This document shows positions 52,668-61,732 of a DNA stretch of 64,000 nt, in pieces. Both the position numbers and the translations under genes were made by a program. The DNA is from Candidatus Kapaibacterium sp. (GTDB lineage: Bacteria > Bacteroidota > Ignavibacteria > Kapaibacteriales > UBA2268), in assembly GCA_026418625.1 (NCBI GenBank), contig JAOABA010000036.1:19779-83778 (forward strand), written 5' to 3'. Numbering within the stretch: position 1 is the first letter of the stretch; each line of letters opens with the position of its first letter. The notes under the pieces were generated by a model. It was not told the DNA's origin. It made no database searches and saw only the letters and a program-made list of their open reading frames with translations.

Positions 52668-53261
52668 TTGTCAGAAAAAAAAGATATACAAGCTGAATTT
52701 CTGGAGCTTTTGAACGATGTATTGGTTCAATTATCGAATTATGCACGTTCGATGACCAAGACTACGGAGGAAGCCAAAGATTTGATGAGCGAGACAGTTC
52801 TGATTGCTTATGAGAACTTTCATAAGCTTCGCAAGAAAGAATCATTCAAATATTTTTTATTTACAATTGCAAGTAGGTTGATTTTTAAAAGAAAACTAAG
52901 AAAGAGATTATTTTTAGACTATGATGAAAGATATGGAAATAATTTATCAGCTTCGGAGACAGCTCCTGATGTTCTTATGGATGTTAAAATTCTATATGAA
53001 GCAATGCGGAAGCTACCATCGAAACAGTATGAAGCAATTGTTCTTTTTGAAATTTCAGGGTTTTCAATCGAGGAAATAAGTAAAATTCAGGGTGTAACAC
53101 AATCGGGCGTTAAATCTAGATTAAAAAGGGCAAGAGAAAAATTGAAAACATTGCTTGAGGTTGAGAAATCAGAGAAAGTTAATGGGACACCTAATAAAAC
53201 GCTTCATTTTGAATTCTTTAAAAATGATTTTCAAAAGTTTTATGACAAAGAAATACTATGA
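52668..53261 (+). CDS. ECF-type RNA polymerase sigma factor
   Basis: 197 residues. The start is TTG at 52668: an in-frame stop lies directly upstream and the next Met falls inside region 2. Region 2 covers ~12-85 (NYARSMTKTTEEAKDLMSETVLIAYENF); region 4 ~110-175 (MRKLPSKQYEAIVLFEISGFSIEEISKIQGVTQSGVKSRLKRAREKL), with the recognition helix. There is no ribosome site before the TTG. The stop overlaps the next gene by four bases; that gene is a membrane protein with an anti-sigma-like layout, so it probably regulates this factor. Confidence 0.92.
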   Translation: MSEKKDIQAEFLELLNDVLVQLSNYARSMTKTTEEAKDLMSETVLIAYENFHKLRKKESFKYFLFTIASRLIFKRKLRKRLFLDYDERYGNNLSASETAPDVLMDVKILYEAMRKLPSKQYEAIVLFEISGFSIEEISKIQGVTQSGVKSRLKRAREKLKTLLEVEKSEKVNGTPNKTLHFEFFKNDFQKFYDKEIL

Positions 53262-55120
53262 AAACTGAAAAAAATCTTGATAAACTTTTTGAATTGGCAA
53301 GAGATCAAAAGAATTTGCTTGCTTTAGATGAAATTCAGGATTTGTTAAATCAAAAGGCAAATATCCCTTCACAATATAAAAAATTCAATGTTAAACCAAG
53401 AATAGGAACCTTTAAAATGGCAACTGCATTATCATCTTTAATAGTTATATCACTTTCAGCATTTTTTATCTTTAATAATCCTAATAATACTCAACAAGCA
53501 CAGGTCAGTAATTTAATTAATAACTCTCATCAGTCTTATTTGTCTGATACCCCCCAAGAAAAGCAAGAAACAGTCAGTTCACCAACAAAAATCATATTAC
53601 AATCTGGAAGAAAATCAAACTACATTCCAATTAATAATACTACTAAATTTATTGAATTGAGTGCATCAGAATCAGAAAAACTTGGGATAAAGATTGATGA
53701 AAAGGAGAGAACTTTACGATTAGTAAGTAATTTTGATGGAAAACCGACTTTAATAAAACTGAGTGCTGATTGGGGAACAAGCTTTGAACCGATAAAAAAT
53801 AATAAAGTAAGCAATTCACAATCGTCAATTATGCCAAAATTGATTACTGATAATTATGGCTTCAGAAGGGTTGCATTTTTTAATGATGATGAATATTTGT
53901 CTGATGATTATCAAACTAATTGGTTGCACTACAATAATGAAACTGATAAGAATAAAATTGAAAGGATATTAAAATCAATTAACAGCAACTTGCTATTTGA
54001 ATCTTTAAAATTAAATGAAGATGATGTTGAAATGTCCATAACAATAAATCCAATTGGGCGAAAGAAAGTTAAAATTTTGAAAAAATCTTCTCCTTTTATG
54101 CATTTAGATTCTAATCTGACATTTAAAAAGAAATCATTCACAATAAAAATTCCAAATGCTGAGGATCAAGAATATGATACAATAATAATTCCAAGATCAA
54201 AATATTTTATTTTTCCATTTAACCATTTTATACCAGACTCAACTATTAATTTTGACTTTAATAAATATTTCGATAGTTTAAATCTATATATCAACAAAGG
54301 CACTTTAAAAATAGATTCAATATTGAAATCAATTCAACCAAGAATTAATAAGTTCAATATTGATTCTTTGCCGAAGAAAAATTTAAATTTTAATTTCCAA
54401 ATCCCAAAATTTAAATGGAGATACTTGGACTCACTCTTTAATTTTGAGCCTGATTCTTTTGAAATTTTTGATTTCGAGCTTATATTCCCTGATTTTGATG
54501 ATTCAAATGATACTTTAAACGATATAAAATGGAAAAAACAAAATGAAAGAAAACCAAATAAAAAATTCTTTCAAGATTTTGATTTGAATAAAATTTATAA
54601 TGGAAGCAAAAAAATTGACATAAATAGACTGATTCCAATTAAAGTTCCTGTTGGAAATAATTCAAAAAATGAGAGTTCCTTAAGTTTTATATTATGGTAT
54701 GAACCAACGAATAATTTGATTAATTTGTTGCCTGATAGAATTATTGAGTCTCTTGAGCCAGAATTACAAGGATTAATAAAAACAACAAAAAACTGTGAAA
54801 GTAATTCATTTCAAAAAGAAGGAAGTTATTTAGAAATTTGGCGGTCTTGCAATGGAGCAATAAAAAATATGAGCATTCACCCCAACCCTGCTTCATCAAG
54901 AACAACATTATTCTATTATTTGACCGAACCGAGAGAGCTTGATTTATCTCTTTTTAATTTAACAGGTCAAAAAATTGCAGAACTCAGACCTGCTGATATT
55001 CTTGAAGCAGGTGAATATGAGGAAGTTCTGGACCTTCGCAATTATCCTCCCGGTTTATATTTGATAGTTTTATCAAGTAACAATGGAGAAAAAGCTGTTC
55101 AGAGATTATTAATTGAATAA
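53258..55120 (+). CDS. Membrane anti-sigma-like protein with T9SS-like sorting domain
   Basis: 620 residues. A helical N-terminal ~50 residues (EKNLDKLFELARDQ, ALDEIQDLLNQK) precede one membrane helix at ~53-71, the layout of anti-sigma factors, and the gene overlaps the ECF sigma gene by four bases. A long extracytoplasmic region follows, rich in Asn, Asp, Phe and Lys, e.g. FNFQIPKFKW and FPDFDDSND around 375-425. Unusually, the last ~75 residues (IHPNPASSRTTLFYY to the end, PPGLYLIVLSS) look like a T9SS type A sorting domain. No recognisable anti-sigma zinc motif is present, so the regulator role comes from context. Confidence 0.65.
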   Translation: MKTEKNLDKLFELARDQKNLLALDEIQDLLNQKANIPSQYKKFNVKPRIGTFKMATALSSLIVISLSAFFIFNNPNNTQQAQVSNLINNSHQSYLSDTPQEKQETVSSPTKIILQSGRKSNYIPINNTTKFIELSASESEKLGIKIDEKERTLRLVSNFDGKPTLIKLSADWGTSFEPIKNNKVSNSQSSIMPKLITDNYGFRRVAFFNDDEYLSDDYQTNWLHYNNETDKNKIERILKSINSNLLFESLKLNEDDVEMSITINPIGRKKVKILKKSSPFMHLDSNLTFKKKSFTIKIPNAEDQEYDTIIIPRSKYFIFPFNHFIPDSTINFDFNKYFDSLNLYINKGTLKIDSILKSIQPRINKFNIDSLPKKNLNFNFQIPKFKWRYLDSLFNFEPDSFEIFDFELIFPDFDDSNDTLNDIKWKKQNERKPNKKFFQDFDLNKIYNGSKKIDINRLIPIKVPVGNNSKNESSLSFILWYEPTNNLINLLPDRIIESLEPELQGLIKTTKNCESNSFQKEGSYLEIWRSCNGAIKNMSIHPNPASSRTTLFYYLTEPRELDLSLFNLTGQKIAELRPADILEAGEYEEVLDLRNYPPGLYLIVLSSNNGEKAVQRLLIE

Positions 55121-55140
55121 ATTAAAAATAATAAATTTTA

Positions 55141-55212
55141 TTATCCCAATGATAAGATAATCTCAAATCAAATGTTCGTATATTACGTTTATAACATTTG
55201 ATTTAGGGATAA
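55141..55212. promoter_or_regulatory. Nested inverted repeats upstream of the TPR gene
   Basis: AAATCAAATGTT (55165-55176) and AACATTTGATTT (55193-55204) are perfect 12-base arms with a 16-base loop. TTATCCC (55141) and GGGATAA (55206) form an outer pair. There is no T-run, so an operator or an mRNA leader structure is more likely than a terminator. Confidence 0.5.
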
Positions 55213-55222
55213 TAAAAATATT

Positions 55223-56878
55223 ATGCAGCAGAAGAATTTTCTTTGGAATTTAAACTCAAAAATAAATTTTTTCATAATTATATCATTCGGTTTGTTTTTC
55301 TTATCCTGCTCAGGAAAAATCGAGAAACAGGAGAACGGAAAATTTACTGAATTAATTAAAAAAAGCGAAAGACAAAAAGAACTTTTTGACTCATCAAAAT
55401 TTAAGGGGAGAGCCCTCGATCTTGTTATTAAAGGCTCGAACTACCAACAGGCTTACAGATTTGCTGAAGCTATACTTGAATTTCAGGAAGCTTTAAGGTT
55501 TGATAATTCACCAACAATTCATTATGCAATATCGAAGTGTTACTATGAATTGGGCAAACTTGATTTAGCAGAAGAATACTGCCTTAACGCTCTGATGATG
55601 AAAGAAAATTTTCTCGAAGCTTTGGAATTACTTGGGGAAATCTACCTTGCACAATATAATTACGAAGGTGCTGTTTCTGCTTTTGAAAAACTGAATGAAC
55701 TCAATCCAACAAAAACAAATATAATAACATTAGCCAGACTTTACGAAATTAAAGACCAGCAAAAAGCTATTGACCTTTATGAGAAAATCATACAAGAAGG
55801 TGATGATATAGTAATTTTAAGAAGATTATCTGATTTGTATAAAAACACAGATCAAAAAGAAAAGCATCTCGAAATAGTAAAGAAAATATATAGTTATACA
55901 TCATCAAACCTATATTCCATTCTTGACTTGATTGATACGTTTGTCGGTTATAGAAAATTTAGCGAACTTATTCAAATTTTCGATGATTTAAATAATAAAT
56001 TACCCGAAAGTGACCAGGAGTCAATTTATAATTATTACGGAAATATTCTCTTAGATGATACAAGTGCTGACATTGAAAAACCAATAAAAGAATTTCTTGA
56101 TAAGTTGGGAAATAGATTTTATTTAAGTTGGAAAATTCAGTATATAAAAGGATTCTTAGCAGCTAAAGTCAAAGATTCAACACAAGCAGAGATAATATTA
56201 AAGAGGTCATTGAATCTTGTAGATACAATTCCACAGGTCCCGATATCAGTTGGTTTCTTTTTTGTTCAAAGAAATAAAAATGACGAAGCATATAAGATTT
56301 TTAAAGAAGCTTCTAATCAGTTCAGTAGTGATGCTCGTTTTCCTTACTTTGCAAGTTTAGCATTAAAAAATTTGAAAAAAGATTATGAAGCAATAGAATA
56401 TGCGAGGAAAGCATATTATCTTGAACCTAACGACATAGAATACTCAATTCATTTGGGTATGCTATATGATAATACAAAGCAATACGATAGTTGCGATTAT
56501 TTTTATGAAAAAGCATTGGAAATAGATGAATTAAATCCATTAGTTAATAATAATTATGCCTATTCTTTATCAGTCAGAGGTAAAAATCTTGAAAAAGCAT
56601 TAGAGATGATTAATATAGCTCTGACTGCCGAACCGGAAAATGCGTCCTTCCTTGATACTTATGGCTGGATTCAATTTAAACTTGGAAATACCGATAAAGC
56701 CATCGAGTACATAAAAAAAGCCATAAAAATTGGTGATGTTTCTGCTGAAGTTTTTGAACATTTGGGCGATATATATAATACGCTTGGTGATAAAATAGAA
56801 GCAGAAAAAAATTGGCGTAAAGGTTTAGAAATTGAACCCGATAATAGTAATTTGAAAATAAGACTTAATATTGATTAG
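55223..56878 (+). CDS. Tetratricopeptide repeat lipoprotein
   Basis: 551 residues. Lipoprotein signal ending FFLSC at ~30. At least nine TPR-like helical pairs are spread over ~65-550, for example QEALRFDNSPTIHYAISKCYYELGKLDLAEEYC and EYIKKAIKIGDVSAEVFEHLGDIYNTLGD. It is probably a periplasmic scaffold. It lies 45 bases ahead of motA and may be cotranscribed with the motor genes, but the sequence does not show whether it belongs to motility. Confidence 0.85.
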   Translation: MQQKNFLWNLNSKINFFIIISFGLFFLSCSGKIEKQENGKFTELIKKSERQKELFDSSKFKGRALDLVIKGSNYQQAYRFAEAILEFQEALRFDNSPTIHYAISKCYYELGKLDLAEEYCLNALMMKENFLEALELLGEIYLAQYNYEGAVSAFEKLNELNPTKTNIITLARLYEIKDQQKAIDLYEKIIQEGDDIVILRRLSDLYKNTDQKEKHLEIVKKIYSYTSSNLYSILDLIDTFVGYRKFSELIQIFDDLNNKLPESDQESIYNYYGNILLDDTSADIEKPIKEFLDKLGNRFYLSWKIQYIKGFLAAKVKDSTQAEIILKRSLNLVDTIPQVPISVGFFFVQRNKNDEAYKIFKEASNQFSSDARFPYFASLALKNLKKDYEAIEYARKAYYLEPNDIEYSIHLGMLYDNTKQYDSCDYFYEKALEIDELNPLVNNNYAYSLSVRGKNLEKALEMINIALTAEPENASFLDTYGWIQFKLGNTDKAIEYIKKAIKIGDVSAEVFEHLGDIYNTLGDKIEAEKNWRKGLEIEPDNSNLKIRLNID

Positions 56879-56923
56879 ATATTAAGACAAATATTCAAAT
56901 AAAATATATCAAGGACGGACTTA

Positions 56924-57781
56924 ATGTTTGTAATCATTGGATTGATTGTAGTAATTGTAGCTCTCTTGGGTGGCTTTATGATGGCAGGAGGCAACCCACT
57001 TTCCTTAATTGTCCCCGCTGAATATATTGTAATCATAGGATCGGCTGTTGGATCTCTTTTAATAGCCAATCCTATGTCAGTTATTAAAAATATAATATCA
57101 GGAGTTCTTGGGACACTAAAAGGTACAAAAGTTAATAAGCAGAGCTATATTGAGTTACTACAATTATTATATGAACTATTCCAGTTCGCGAAGAGAGATG
57201 GTTTAATCGCTCTTGAACCACATATAGAAAATCCAGAATCCAGTTCGATTTTCACTAAATATCCGACTTTTCTGGCAAATCATCACGGTGTGGTTTTTCT
57301 TTGCGATACTTTAAAAGTGGTGTTAAGTGGTGGTGTTCCGGCTCATGACCTCGAAGAATTAATGGAGATTGACCTTGAGAACATACACGCTGACGAACAG
57401 ATACCGGCAAACTCCCTGCAAGTAATGGCTGATGCATTTCCGGGATTGGGAATTGTAGCTGCGGTTCTCGGAATCATTGTTACAATGGGTTCGATATCCG
57501 AGGGTGCCGAAGCAGTCGGTCATCACGTAGCGGGAGCTTTGGTCGGTACATTTCTTGGTGTTCTTATGTCCTATGGAATTATTGGACCAATAGCTTCGAT
57601 AATGAATAAAAATTTGGATAAAGAATCAAAATATCTTTATTGTATAAAAAATGCTTTACTATCATTCGTAAAAGGTGCTCCTGCTACTGTTGCGGTAGAA
57701 TATGGAAGACGTTCGATTGACCCAGAAAACAGACCAAGTTTCACTGAAACTGAAGAATCCTTGAAACGACCCAGTAATTAA
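56924..57781 (+). CDS. motA: Flagellar motor stator protein MotA
   Basis: 285 residues with four membrane helices; MFVIIGLIVVIVALLGGFMMAGG begins the first. ALLIAN-like SLLIANPMSVIKNII, and the conserved Pro regions FPGLGIVAAVLGIIVTMGS and VAGALVGTFLGVLMSYGIIGPIA, are as in MotA/PomA. It forms the cytoplasmic-membrane ring of the ion-driven stator with MotB, which starts nine bases later. No flagellin, rod or export genes are in this window. Confidence 0.93.
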   Translation: MFVIIGLIVVIVALLGGFMMAGGNPLSLIVPAEYIVIIGSAVGSLLIANPMSVIKNIISGVLGTLKGTKVNKQSYIELLQLLYELFQFAKRDGLIALEPHIENPESSSIFTKYPTFLANHHGVVFLCDTLKVVLSGGVPAHDLEELMEIDLENIHADEQIPANSLQVMADAFPGLGIVAAVLGIIVTMGSISEGAEAVGHHVAGALVGTFLGVLMSYGIIGPIASIMNKNLDKESKYLYCIKNALLSFVKGAPATVAVEYGRRSIDPENRPSFTETEESLKRPSN

Positions 57782-57790
57782 GGAAAGAAT

Positions 57791-58699
57791 ATGTCTGAAG
57801 GCGAAAACACACATAAAAGAGAAGAACCGATAATAATAAAAAAGAAGAAGGGGCACGGAGGTCACGGACATCACGGTGGTGCTTGGAAAGTTGCCTATGC
57901 TGACTTTGTTACAGCAATGATGGCTTTCTTTATTGTTATGTGGATTCTGGGGCAGAGCGAGGAAGTCAAGAAGCAGGTTGAAGCATTTTTCAAGGACCCG
58001 GGTGCATTTAATTTCTTTACTGGAAAGAGAGCTTCACCAATTGATTTAAATCTTGTTCCTGAGGAAGGCAAAGGAAAAGGGGATGAAAAGAAACAGGATT
58101 TCTTTTTTGTAATACCACCCGAGAAGGACACCAATAAAAAAATTACCAGTGAAGCAATAAAAAAAGCATTAAATGACAGTATAGTAGCTGCTGAGCGAGT
58201 GAAAAAAATGGCTTCGGAATTCGAAGCATTCATTCAAAATAAACTTCAGCAGGCTCCGGAATTAAAAGAAATTCTGTCTTCCATTAAAATTGAAATGACA
58301 AAAGATGGATTGAGAATAGAGCTTCTCGAAACGCAGGAGTCAGTATTTTTTGAAGTTGGAAGTTCTAAAGTTACATCCAAAGCAAGGGAAATTCTTGCAG
58401 CACTTGCGAGAGAAATAGGGAAGTTACCAAATTATATAAGTATTGAAGGTCATACAGATAGTCGAAAATACGCAGGTCAAAATTATTCTAATTGGGAGCT
58501 TTCGGCAGACAGAGCCAATGCCTCTCGAAAGATACTTGAGGCAAACGGGCTTTGGGAAGGGCAGGTTCTTATGGTTACTGGATATGCAGATAGAAAACTA
58601 AGAAATCCAGATAATCCATTTGATGTCTCAAATAGAAGAATTAGTATTTTAATTAAACCAATTAATTCATCAAATTTCTTAAATAGTTCAGACCAATAA
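57791..58699 (+). CDS. motB: Flagellar motor stator protein MotB
   Basis: 302 residues. A His/Gly-rich cytoplasmic N-terminus precedes AWKVAYADFVTAMMAFFIVMW, the MotB helix with the ion-binding Asp. Residues ~165-300 are an OmpA-like peptidoglycan-binding domain: VFFEVGSSKVTSKAREILAALA, IEGHTDSRKYAG, NWELSADRANASRKIL. Stator anchored to the wall. It overlaps the next gene by one base (TAATG), so the response regulator is coupled to it. Confidence 0.95.
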   Translation: MSEGENTHKREEPIIIKKKKGHGGHGHHGGAWKVAYADFVTAMMAFFIVMWILGQSEEVKKQVEAFFKDPGAFNFFTGKRASPIDLNLVPEEGKGKGDEKKQDFFFVIPPEKDTNKKITSEAIKKALNDSIVAAERVKKMASEFEAFIQNKLQQAPELKEILSSIKIEMTKDGLRIELLETQESVFFEVGSSKVTSKAREILAALAREIGKLPNYISIEGHTDSRKYAGQNYSNWELSADRANASRKILEANGLWEGQVLMVTGYADRKLRNPDNPFDVSNRRISILIKPINSSNFLNSSDQ

Positions 58700-59904
58700 T
58701 GAGCGAGTCAAATAATTTGAAATATTTACTTATTGATGATGAGAAAGAGTGTCTTTCTGAATTAAGTCTAGCAATAAAAAATTCTACCGAAAGCCCTCAA
58801 ATAATCACCGAACTAACCGGAGATGTTGGATGGGAAAGAATTTTAGAAGCCAAACCAGATATAGTTTTTTGCGATTTGAAAAGTCCCGGTTATAGTGCCA
58901 TCGAACTCGTTAAAAAAATTAGAAGCACAAAAAAGTTATCTCATATTTATTTCATTGTTATTCTTCAAGATAATAGTCGCAAGGAAAAATTCAAGGCAAT
59001 TGAAGAAGGAATTGATGATTTTATTCTGAAGCCAATAAGTAGCGATGAATTGTATCCAAAATTGAAAATAGCTCAGAAGTTTGTTGCACTACACAGAGAT
59101 TTAAAAGAGAGCAACGAGTTGGTTTTCGATTTGAGTTCAGAACTTGAGAAATCCTTTGCAGACCTGACTATGTTAGGGAGAAAAATAATAGAAACGAGAT
59201 TTCCAGAATCGAAAAGCGTAATTGAAAGTGTGGTAGAAACATCAATCTGGATTGCTAAACAGCTTGGCGAGTTCACGGATGAAGAAATGCTTGATCTGGA
59301 AATGGCTGCAAATCTTTGCTATGTTGGTAAAATGTTTCTACCTGATTCTCAGATTAAAAAACCGATAAGCATAAATGGAGAGCCAGCGACATCACTTATG
59401 GGTCAAGTCCCGATAATTGCCCGTGATGTTTTGCAGGATATTAGCAGATTCAAATATGTTACGAAAATTGTTTATCATATATTCGAAAATTTCGATGGCA
59501 GCGGTTTTCCGCAAAGATTACAGTCATGGCAAATACCTATGGCTTCAAGAATAATCAGGGTTGCACTTGATTTCGAAGAATTGATGAAATTATCTCGACA
59601 AGGTGTTAATCAGGTAATTGAGGTGATGAAACTAACAGGACGTAGATTTTACGACCATCGAATAGTAACACTTCTTGAACAATATCAGGCTTTTCGTCAA
59701 ATAAGCGAGGATTATTCCAAAGAGAAAGCTATCAGAATTGACGAACTTACAGACGGTATGGTTGTTACAAGGGACATTATGACAAACTTCGGAATAAAAT
59801 TAGTTCCTCCGGGTGTTCGACTTGATAAGAAAATTATAAGGTCAATTCTAATGCATAACCAAAGCGATCCGGTCTTGGGTTATATATTTATTGAAGCGAA
59901 TTAG
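58699..59904 (+). CDS. Response regulator with degenerate HD-GYP-like output domain
   Basis: 401 residues. The receiver domain (~1-125) has the acidic pair in LIDDEKE, a phosphorylatable Asp in IVFCDLKS, and Lys in ILKPIS. A helical linker is followed by an HD-GYP-like region (~165-340). The HD pair is missing (AANLCYVGKMFLP where HDIGK is expected) and the HHE motif is reduced to HIFENFDGSGFP, which keeps only DGSGFP. It is therefore unlikely to hydrolyse cyclic di-GMP, but could bind it. Overlap with motB by one base points to control of motor activity or stator engagement. Confidence 0.8.
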   Translation: MSESNNLKYLLIDDEKECLSELSLAIKNSTESPQIITELTGDVGWERILEAKPDIVFCDLKSPGYSAIELVKKIRSTKKLSHIYFIVILQDNSRKEKFKAIEEGIDDFILKPISSDELYPKLKIAQKFVALHRDLKESNELVFDLSSELEKSFADLTMLGRKIIETRFPESKSVIESVVETSIWIAKQLGEFTDEEMLDLEMAANLCYVGKMFLPDSQIKKPISINGEPATSLMGQVPIIARDVLQDISRFKYVTKIVYHIFENFDGSGFPQRLQSWQIPMASRIIRVALDFEELMKLSRQGVNQVIEVMKLTGRRFYDHRIVTLLEQYQAFRQISEDYSKEKAIRIDELTDGMVVTRDIMTNFGIKLVPPGVRLDKKIIRSILMHNQSDPVLGYIFIEAN

Positions 59905-60593
59905 AAAAGCTGAACCTGTTTACGGGCGTTTTCGGCTCTCTTTCTTAATTCCTTGATATTTTCTATTAAATTTCCATGGAAGAGTCCTGATCCAGCGACT
60001 AAGATGTTAGCACCAGCCATAACAATCTCCTCAACATTATCGAATTTCACACCACCATCAACTTCAATCTCGATATGCTCAAGATCATTTTTTAATAGAA
60101 AGGTTCTTAATTTTTCTGAACGTCTAAGAAAAGTAGGTATAAATTTCTGCCCTCCGAAACCCGGATCAACTGACATAAGCAAAATATAATCGCAATGATC
60201 AGCAGAATCATAAGCAAAATTAAGAGGTGTTGCAGGGTTTAAGGCTATTCCGGCTTTTATTCCGAAGCTTTTGATTAAATTCAGAGTCCTATGAAGATGA
60301 ACGAGTCCCTCAACATGAACGGATATACTGTCAGCTCCGGCTTTAACGAACTCTTCAATATATTTTCCCGGATCATTAATCATTAAATGGCAGGAAAGGG
60401 GAACTTTGGTTAATGGCTTGATAGCTTTGACAACAATAGGACCGATAGTGAGATTAGGGACGAAGTTTCCGTCCATCACATCTATATGAATAATATCTGC
60501 ACCACCTTTTTCGCATTTTTTGATATCGTTTTCAAGGTTGGCAAAGTTAGCCGAAAGTAATGATGGTGCTATTTTTATATCATGTAGTATCAT
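59901..60593 (-). CDS. rpe: Ribulose-phosphate 3-epimerase
   Basis: 230 residues. TIM-barrel with APSLLSANFANLENDI, DIIHIDVMDGNFVPNLTIGP, LPLSCHLMINDP-like VPLSCHLMINDPGKYI, LMSVDPGFGGQKFIP and EVDGGVKFDNVEEI, carrying the metal-binding His and Asp residues. It interconverts ribulose-5-phosphate and xylulose-5-phosphate in the pentose phosphate pathway. Convergent with the response regulator, four-base stop overlap. Confidence 0.97.
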   Translation of the reverse strand: MILHDIKIAPSLLSANFANLENDIKKCEKGGADIIHIDVMDGNFVPNLTIGPIVVKAIKPLTKVPLSCHLMINDPGKYIEEFVKAGADSISVHVEGLVHLHRTLNLIKSFGIKAGIALNPATPLNFAYDSADHCDYILLMSVDPGFGGQKFIPTFLRRSEKLRTFLLKNDLEHIEIEVDGGVKFDNVEEIVMAGANILVAGSGLFHGNLIENIKELRKRAENARKQVQLF

Positions 60594-60724
60594 TTTAAAA
60601 TTTAATTAACCTTCTCAAAACAAAGAAAATAGTAAATTGTTCAATTTCAAATATAATGACTATATTCATTAAAATTTCATTTTTTTTCGTAATTTTCGCT
60701 CGGAATTAAACAAAAAGAGGTAAT

Positions 60725-61243
60725 ATGGATATTTTATGGGCACCTTGGCGTTCGAAATACATTCAAGCTTTCAAAGATGAAGAACATAGAGACAATGAAA
60801 AGACTTGTTTCTTATGCGAAGCAGCAAAATCAATAGGTAAGGAAAGGGAATTGCTTGTTGTTGAAAGGCTTAAGCATTGCTTTATTATGATGAATAAATT
60901 TCCTTATAATGGAGGTCATCTGCTAATTGTTCCTTACAAACACGTTCCTAATCTTGAGGATCTCTCAAGCGAAGAATTAATAGAAATGATGGATGCAGTG
61001 AAGCTTGCGATTAAAGCCATTAACTACGTTAGCAGTCCACACGGATTTAATATTGGAATAAATATCGGTAGGGTTGCCGGTGCAGGTGTCCCTGACCATA
61101 TTCACATCCACGTAGTTCCTCGCTGGAACGGAGATACAAGCTTTATTTCAATAATATCGGATACTAAAGTTGTTTCTCAGGCACTTGATGAGACTCAACA
61201 GGTTTTTTCTGAAGCATTTAAAAAAATCAAGACTGACATTTGA
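60725..61243 (+). CDS. HIT family nucleotide hydrolase
   Basis: 172 residues. The histidine triad HIHIHVVPRW lies at ~126-135, with CFLCEAAK at the N-terminus (likely zinc ligands) and NKFPYNGGHLLIVPYKH before the triad. This layout matches HIT-fold Ap4A phosphorylase/hydrolase-like proteins. Cleaves dinucleoside polyphosphates or nucleotide adducts. The umuD-like gene overlaps its stop by four bases. Confidence 0.92.
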   Translation: MDILWAPWRSKYIQAFKDEEHRDNEKTCFLCEAAKSIGKERELLVVERLKHCFIMMNKFPYNGGHLLIVPYKHVPNLEDLSSEELIEMMDAVKLAIKAINYVSSPHGFNIGINIGRVAGAGVPDHIHIHVVPRWNGDTSFISIISDTKVVSQALDETQQVFSEAFKKIKTDI

Positions 61244-61719
61244 ATGTTATGAATAAAAATTCAAAATTAAAGAAAGTTGAAATCGAAAATGTAGTTGTAA
61301 CCGATATTTTCAAACCAATCAGGAAGAAGGAAGAATATATCCCAATCTTCTTGGAATCGGTCTCTGCCGGCTTTCCATCACCTGCTGATGATTATCTTGA
61401 AGGGAGACTGGATTTAAATGAATATCTGGTTAGAAATCCATCAGCAACTTTCTTCTTACGTGTAACAGGCGATTCAATGATTGATGCTGGAATCCACAGC
61501 GGTGATATTTTGATTGTTGACCGATCACTTACTCCCCGCAGTGGAAGTATAGTTATAGCCGCAATTGATGGGGAACTTGTCGTTAAAAGACTTAAAATCA
61601 GCAAGAATAAAATATTTCTAATCCCCGAAAACCGCCAATATGAGCCGATTGAAATTAAATCCGAAATGAATTTTGAGGTTTGGGGAGTTGTTACTTCTGT
61701 TATCCATTCTTTAACTTAA
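61240..61719 (+). CDS. UmuD-like S24 self-cleaving protein
   Basis: 159 residues. After a ~35-residue N-terminal region comes AGFPSPADDYLEGRLDLNEYL, matching UmuD, whose LexA-type cleavage site is here Ala-Gly. The catalytic Ser is in VTGDSMIDAGIHSGDILIVD and the Lys in ELVVKRLK. There is no helix-turn-helix, so it is not LexA. UmuD normally partners UmuC (DNA polymerase V), but no umuC is adjacent; it sits between a HIT gene and argD. The start could be the second Met at 61249. No LexA box was recognised upstream, where it lies inside the HIT gene. Confidence 0.87.
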   Translation: MNVMNKNSKLKKVEIENVVVTDIFKPIRKKEEYIPIFLESVSAGFPSPADDYLEGRLDLNEYLVRNPSATFFLRVTGDSMIDAGIHSGDILIVDRSLTPRSGSIVIAAIDGELVVKRLKISKNKIFLIPENRQYEPIEIKSEMNFEVWGVVTSVIHSLT

Positions 61720-61732
61720 TAAACGACCAAAT

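Noticed and set aside
56924..58699. TolQ/ExbB-type rather than flagellar stator pair
   Set aside because: The second protein has the MotB Asp helix followed by an OmpA-like domain, and the first has the large MotA-type cytoplasmic loop.
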